This document shows positions 5,088-6,335 of a stretch of DNA of 6,335 nt, piece by piece. Position numbers and translations under genes: made by a program. Where the stretch lies: NCBI GenBank assembly GCA_947174575.1, contig CAMWJM010000078.1, forward strand, positions 1 to 6,335, given 5' to 3'. The notes beneath the pieces are model-generated. The model had not been told where the DNA came from, searched no databases, and worked only from the letters and a program-made list of their open reading frames with translations. How positions within the stretch are numbered: position 1 is the stretch's first letter; the number at the start of each line of letters is the position of its first letter. The DNA comes from an uncultured Alistipes sp. Its GTDB lineage: Bacteria > Bacteroidota > Bacteroidia > Bacteroidales > Rikenellaceae.

Positions 5088-5357
5088 ATGAATAAAAAAT
5101 TGAAACTGGCGCTGGCCTCCCTTCTGGGTTTTTCGGCCGCGTGTTCGTCGGTGAAGCCGTCGACCGGCCGGGCTTCGGAGCCGCACGAGGCTATCGGGGT
5201 CGAAGTGCGCTCCGATACCACGCATTACCGGGTCGTGGCGATGTACGGCGTGCGTTCTCCACGGCGGCCGTCGGGCGTCGATCCCGTGGCCGAGCGTCCG
5301 GTCGATTCGCTCGACGTGAAGCTCCCGTCCGATTCTGCGAACCGGGCCGACGAGTAG
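5088..5357 (+). CDS. Small putative lipoprotein paired with a radical SAM enzyme
   Basis: This 89-residue precursor has a lipoprotein signal: MNKKLK, a hydrophobic core (7-15) and a lipobox ending SAAC with C19 as the lipid-anchored residue. Position -3 is Ser rather than the usual Leu, which is tolerated in Bacteroidetes. The mature part is about 71 residues, polar, rich in Ser, Pro, Arg and Asp, with no further cysteine and no obvious globular domain. A short aromatic patch, HYRVVAMYGVR (46-56), stands out. The N-terminus (LLGFSAACS) and the MYG motif recall the small lipoproteins that accompany one class of Bacteroidetes radical SAM/SPASM enzymes (rSAM/lipoprotein system, recalled as TIGR04134). 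The next gene, one base beyond the TAG, is such an enzyme, so coupled expression is very likely and this protein is its probable substrate or partner. The biological role is unknown. Confidence 0.7.
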   Translation: MNKKLKLALASLLGFSAACSSVKPSTGRASEPHEAIGVEVRSDTTHYRVVAMYGVRSPRRPSGVDPVAERPVDSLDVKLPSDSANRADE

Positions 5358-5358
5358 C

Positions 5359-6335
5359 ATGCCGGGGCGCAGGCTGGGGGTGCGCCGGCGCGTAGCCCTC
5401 GATATTTTTTCGAATCTCTATCGCTCGACGGTCGCCGAGCATCGGCTCGACACGCTTTTCTGGGAGTGTACGCTGCGCTGCAACCTCGCATGCCGCCATT
5501 GCGGCAGCGACTGCCGTGTCGATCCCGGAGTGCGGGATATGCCCGTCGCGGATTTTCTGCGGGTGCTCGACGAGGAGATCGCGCCGCATGTCGATCCGGC
5601 GTCGGTGCTGGTCATCTTCTCGGGCGGCGAGGTGCTCGTGCGCGACGATTTGGAGTATGCCGGGCGCGAGGTCGCCCGACGGGGGTTTCCGTGGGGCATG
5701 GTCACCAACGGCCTTGCGCTGACCGAGGAGCGGTTGCAGGGGCTGGTCGATGCCGGCTTGCGGAGCATTTCGGTCAGTCTCGACGGCTTCGAGCCGGAGC
5801 ACAACCATATCCGCTGTCACCCCGACAGCTATTCTCGGGCGCTCGACGCCGTTCGGTCGATCGTGCGTCGCCCCGATTTGGCTTTCGATGTCGTGACGTG
5901 CGTCACCGGGGCGCTGATGCCTCGTATCGAGGAGTTCCGCGACATGCTCGTCGCCGAGGGCGTGCGGTCGTGGCGTCTCTTTTCGATCTTTCCCATGGGC
6001 CGGGCCAAGAACGACCCCTCGTTGCGGCTGACCGACGAGCAGTTCCGCGAGCTGCTGGAGTTCATTCGCCGAACCCGCAAGGAGGGGCGTATCGACGTCA
6101 GCTATGCGTGCGAGGGCTTTTTAGGCGGCTACGAGGCCGAGGTGCGCGACCATTTCTACCAGTGCGCCGCCGGGGTTTCGATCGCTTCCATCCGTGTCGA
6201 CGGCTCAATCTCGGGCTGCACGTCGATCCGTGCCAATTTTCACCAGGGCAATATCTATCGGGACAAATTCTGGGACGTTTGGGAGCATCGGTTCGAATCG
6301 TTCCGCAACCGCGAATGGGCGCGGCGCGGTGCGTG
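5359..6335 (+). CDS. Radical SAM/SPASM enzyme of the rSAM/lipoprotein type, 3' end missing
   Basis: The frame is open from ATG 5359 to the right edge (325 full codons); the end of the gene is outside. After a basic N-terminus, residues 37-52 hold the radical-SAM cluster motif C41-x3-C45-x2-C48, which binds the [4Fe-4S] cluster that cleaves S-adenosylmethionine. It is flanked by two extra cysteines, C37 and C52. FSGGEVL (87-93) is the SAM-binding GGE motif, followed by VTNG and VSLDG strands of the partial TIM barrel. Near the right edge, QCAAGVSI, a DGSISGC segment and HQGNIY have the look of a SPASM domain, which binds auxiliary Fe-S clusters in peptide-modifying enzymes; its last cysteines would lie past the edge. 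The gene starts one base after the lipoprotein stop, so translational coupling is likely. I assign it to the recalled TIGR04133 class (rSAM/lipoprotein system). The chemistry is unknown. Confidence 0.88.
   Translation, partial: MPGRRLGVRRRVALDIFSNLYRSTVAEHRLDTLFWECTLRCNLACRHCGSDCRVDPGVRDMPVADFLRVLDEEIAPHVDPASVLVIFSGGEVLVRDDLEYAGREVARRGFPWGMVTNGLALTEERLQGLVDAGLRSISVSLDGFEPEHNHIRCHPDSYSRALDAVRSIVRRPDLAFDVVTCVTGALMPRIEEFRDMLVAEGVRSWRLFSIFPMGRAKNDPSLRLTDEQFRELLEFIRRTRKEGRIDVSYACEGFLGGYEAEVRDHFYQCAAGVSIASIRVDGSISGCTSIRANFHQGNIYRDKFWDVWEHRFESFRNREWARRGA

Noticed and set aside
5191..5820. A 209-codon open frame on the minus strand opposite the radical SAM gene
   Set aside because: The plus strand has intact radical-SAM motifs in a continuous frame; the minus frame has none.
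1..6335. CRISPR arrays, tRNA or rRNA genes, insertion sequences, riboswitches
   Set aside because: No regularly spaced repeats, cloverleaf arms, transposase frames with terminal repeats or long structured leaders were seen on either strand.

Overview
The window looks like a piece of a GC-rich Bacteroidales chromosome, most likely Alistipes or a close relative. This rests on the protein families present, on AT-rich gaps that contain the Bacteroidetes promoter form (TTTG about 20 bp before TAnnTTTG), on the near absence of Shine-Dalgarno sequences, and on a radical-SAM/small-lipoprotein pair that I recall as a Bacteroidetes speciality. The genus is an inference.

Layout, left to right. (1) The 3' end of a thioredoxin-fold protein with a CPMC motif enters from the left. 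(2) A complete reverse-order rubrerythrin (rubredoxin domain first, diiron domain second) follows and ends at a strong hairpin. (3) On the minus strand lies a two-gene unit for small membrane proteins, a YtxH-like protein followed by a phage-holin-III-like protein. (4) Divergent from it is a SLOG/YpsA-like protein whose promoter -7 box almost touches its start codon and whose last residues resemble a sliding-clamp-binding peptide. (5) On the minus strand come an uncharacterised three-helix membrane protein with a periplasmic domain, a phosphofructokinase with the residues of the pyrophosphate-dependent type, and a cold-shock protein. Each of these three genes ends at a recognisable hairpin. 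(6) Divergent from the cold-shock gene is a plus-strand operon: an 89-residue lipoprotein, then one base later a radical SAM/SPASM enzyme that runs off the right edge.

Functionally this is mainly housekeeping and stress physiology: peroxide removal by rubrerythrin, envelope stress proteins, glycolysis using pyrophosphate, and cold-shock RNA binding. The least understood unit is the lipoprotein/radical-SAM pair at the right end. It looks like a peptide-maturation system in which the small lipoprotein is the probable substrate. I recall a Bacteroidetes family pair of this kind (rSAM/lipoprotein system, TIGR04133/TIGR04134), but its chemistry is, to my knowledge, undescribed. The lipoprotein has only one cysteine, the lipidated one, which argues against thioether chemistry.

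The regulatory architecture is compact. One promoter's -33 box lies inside the preceding gene's terminator, and one intergenic gap holds a palindrome that could serve as the -33 box on both strands. No tRNA, rRNA, CRISPR, insertion sequence or prophage structural gene was seen.
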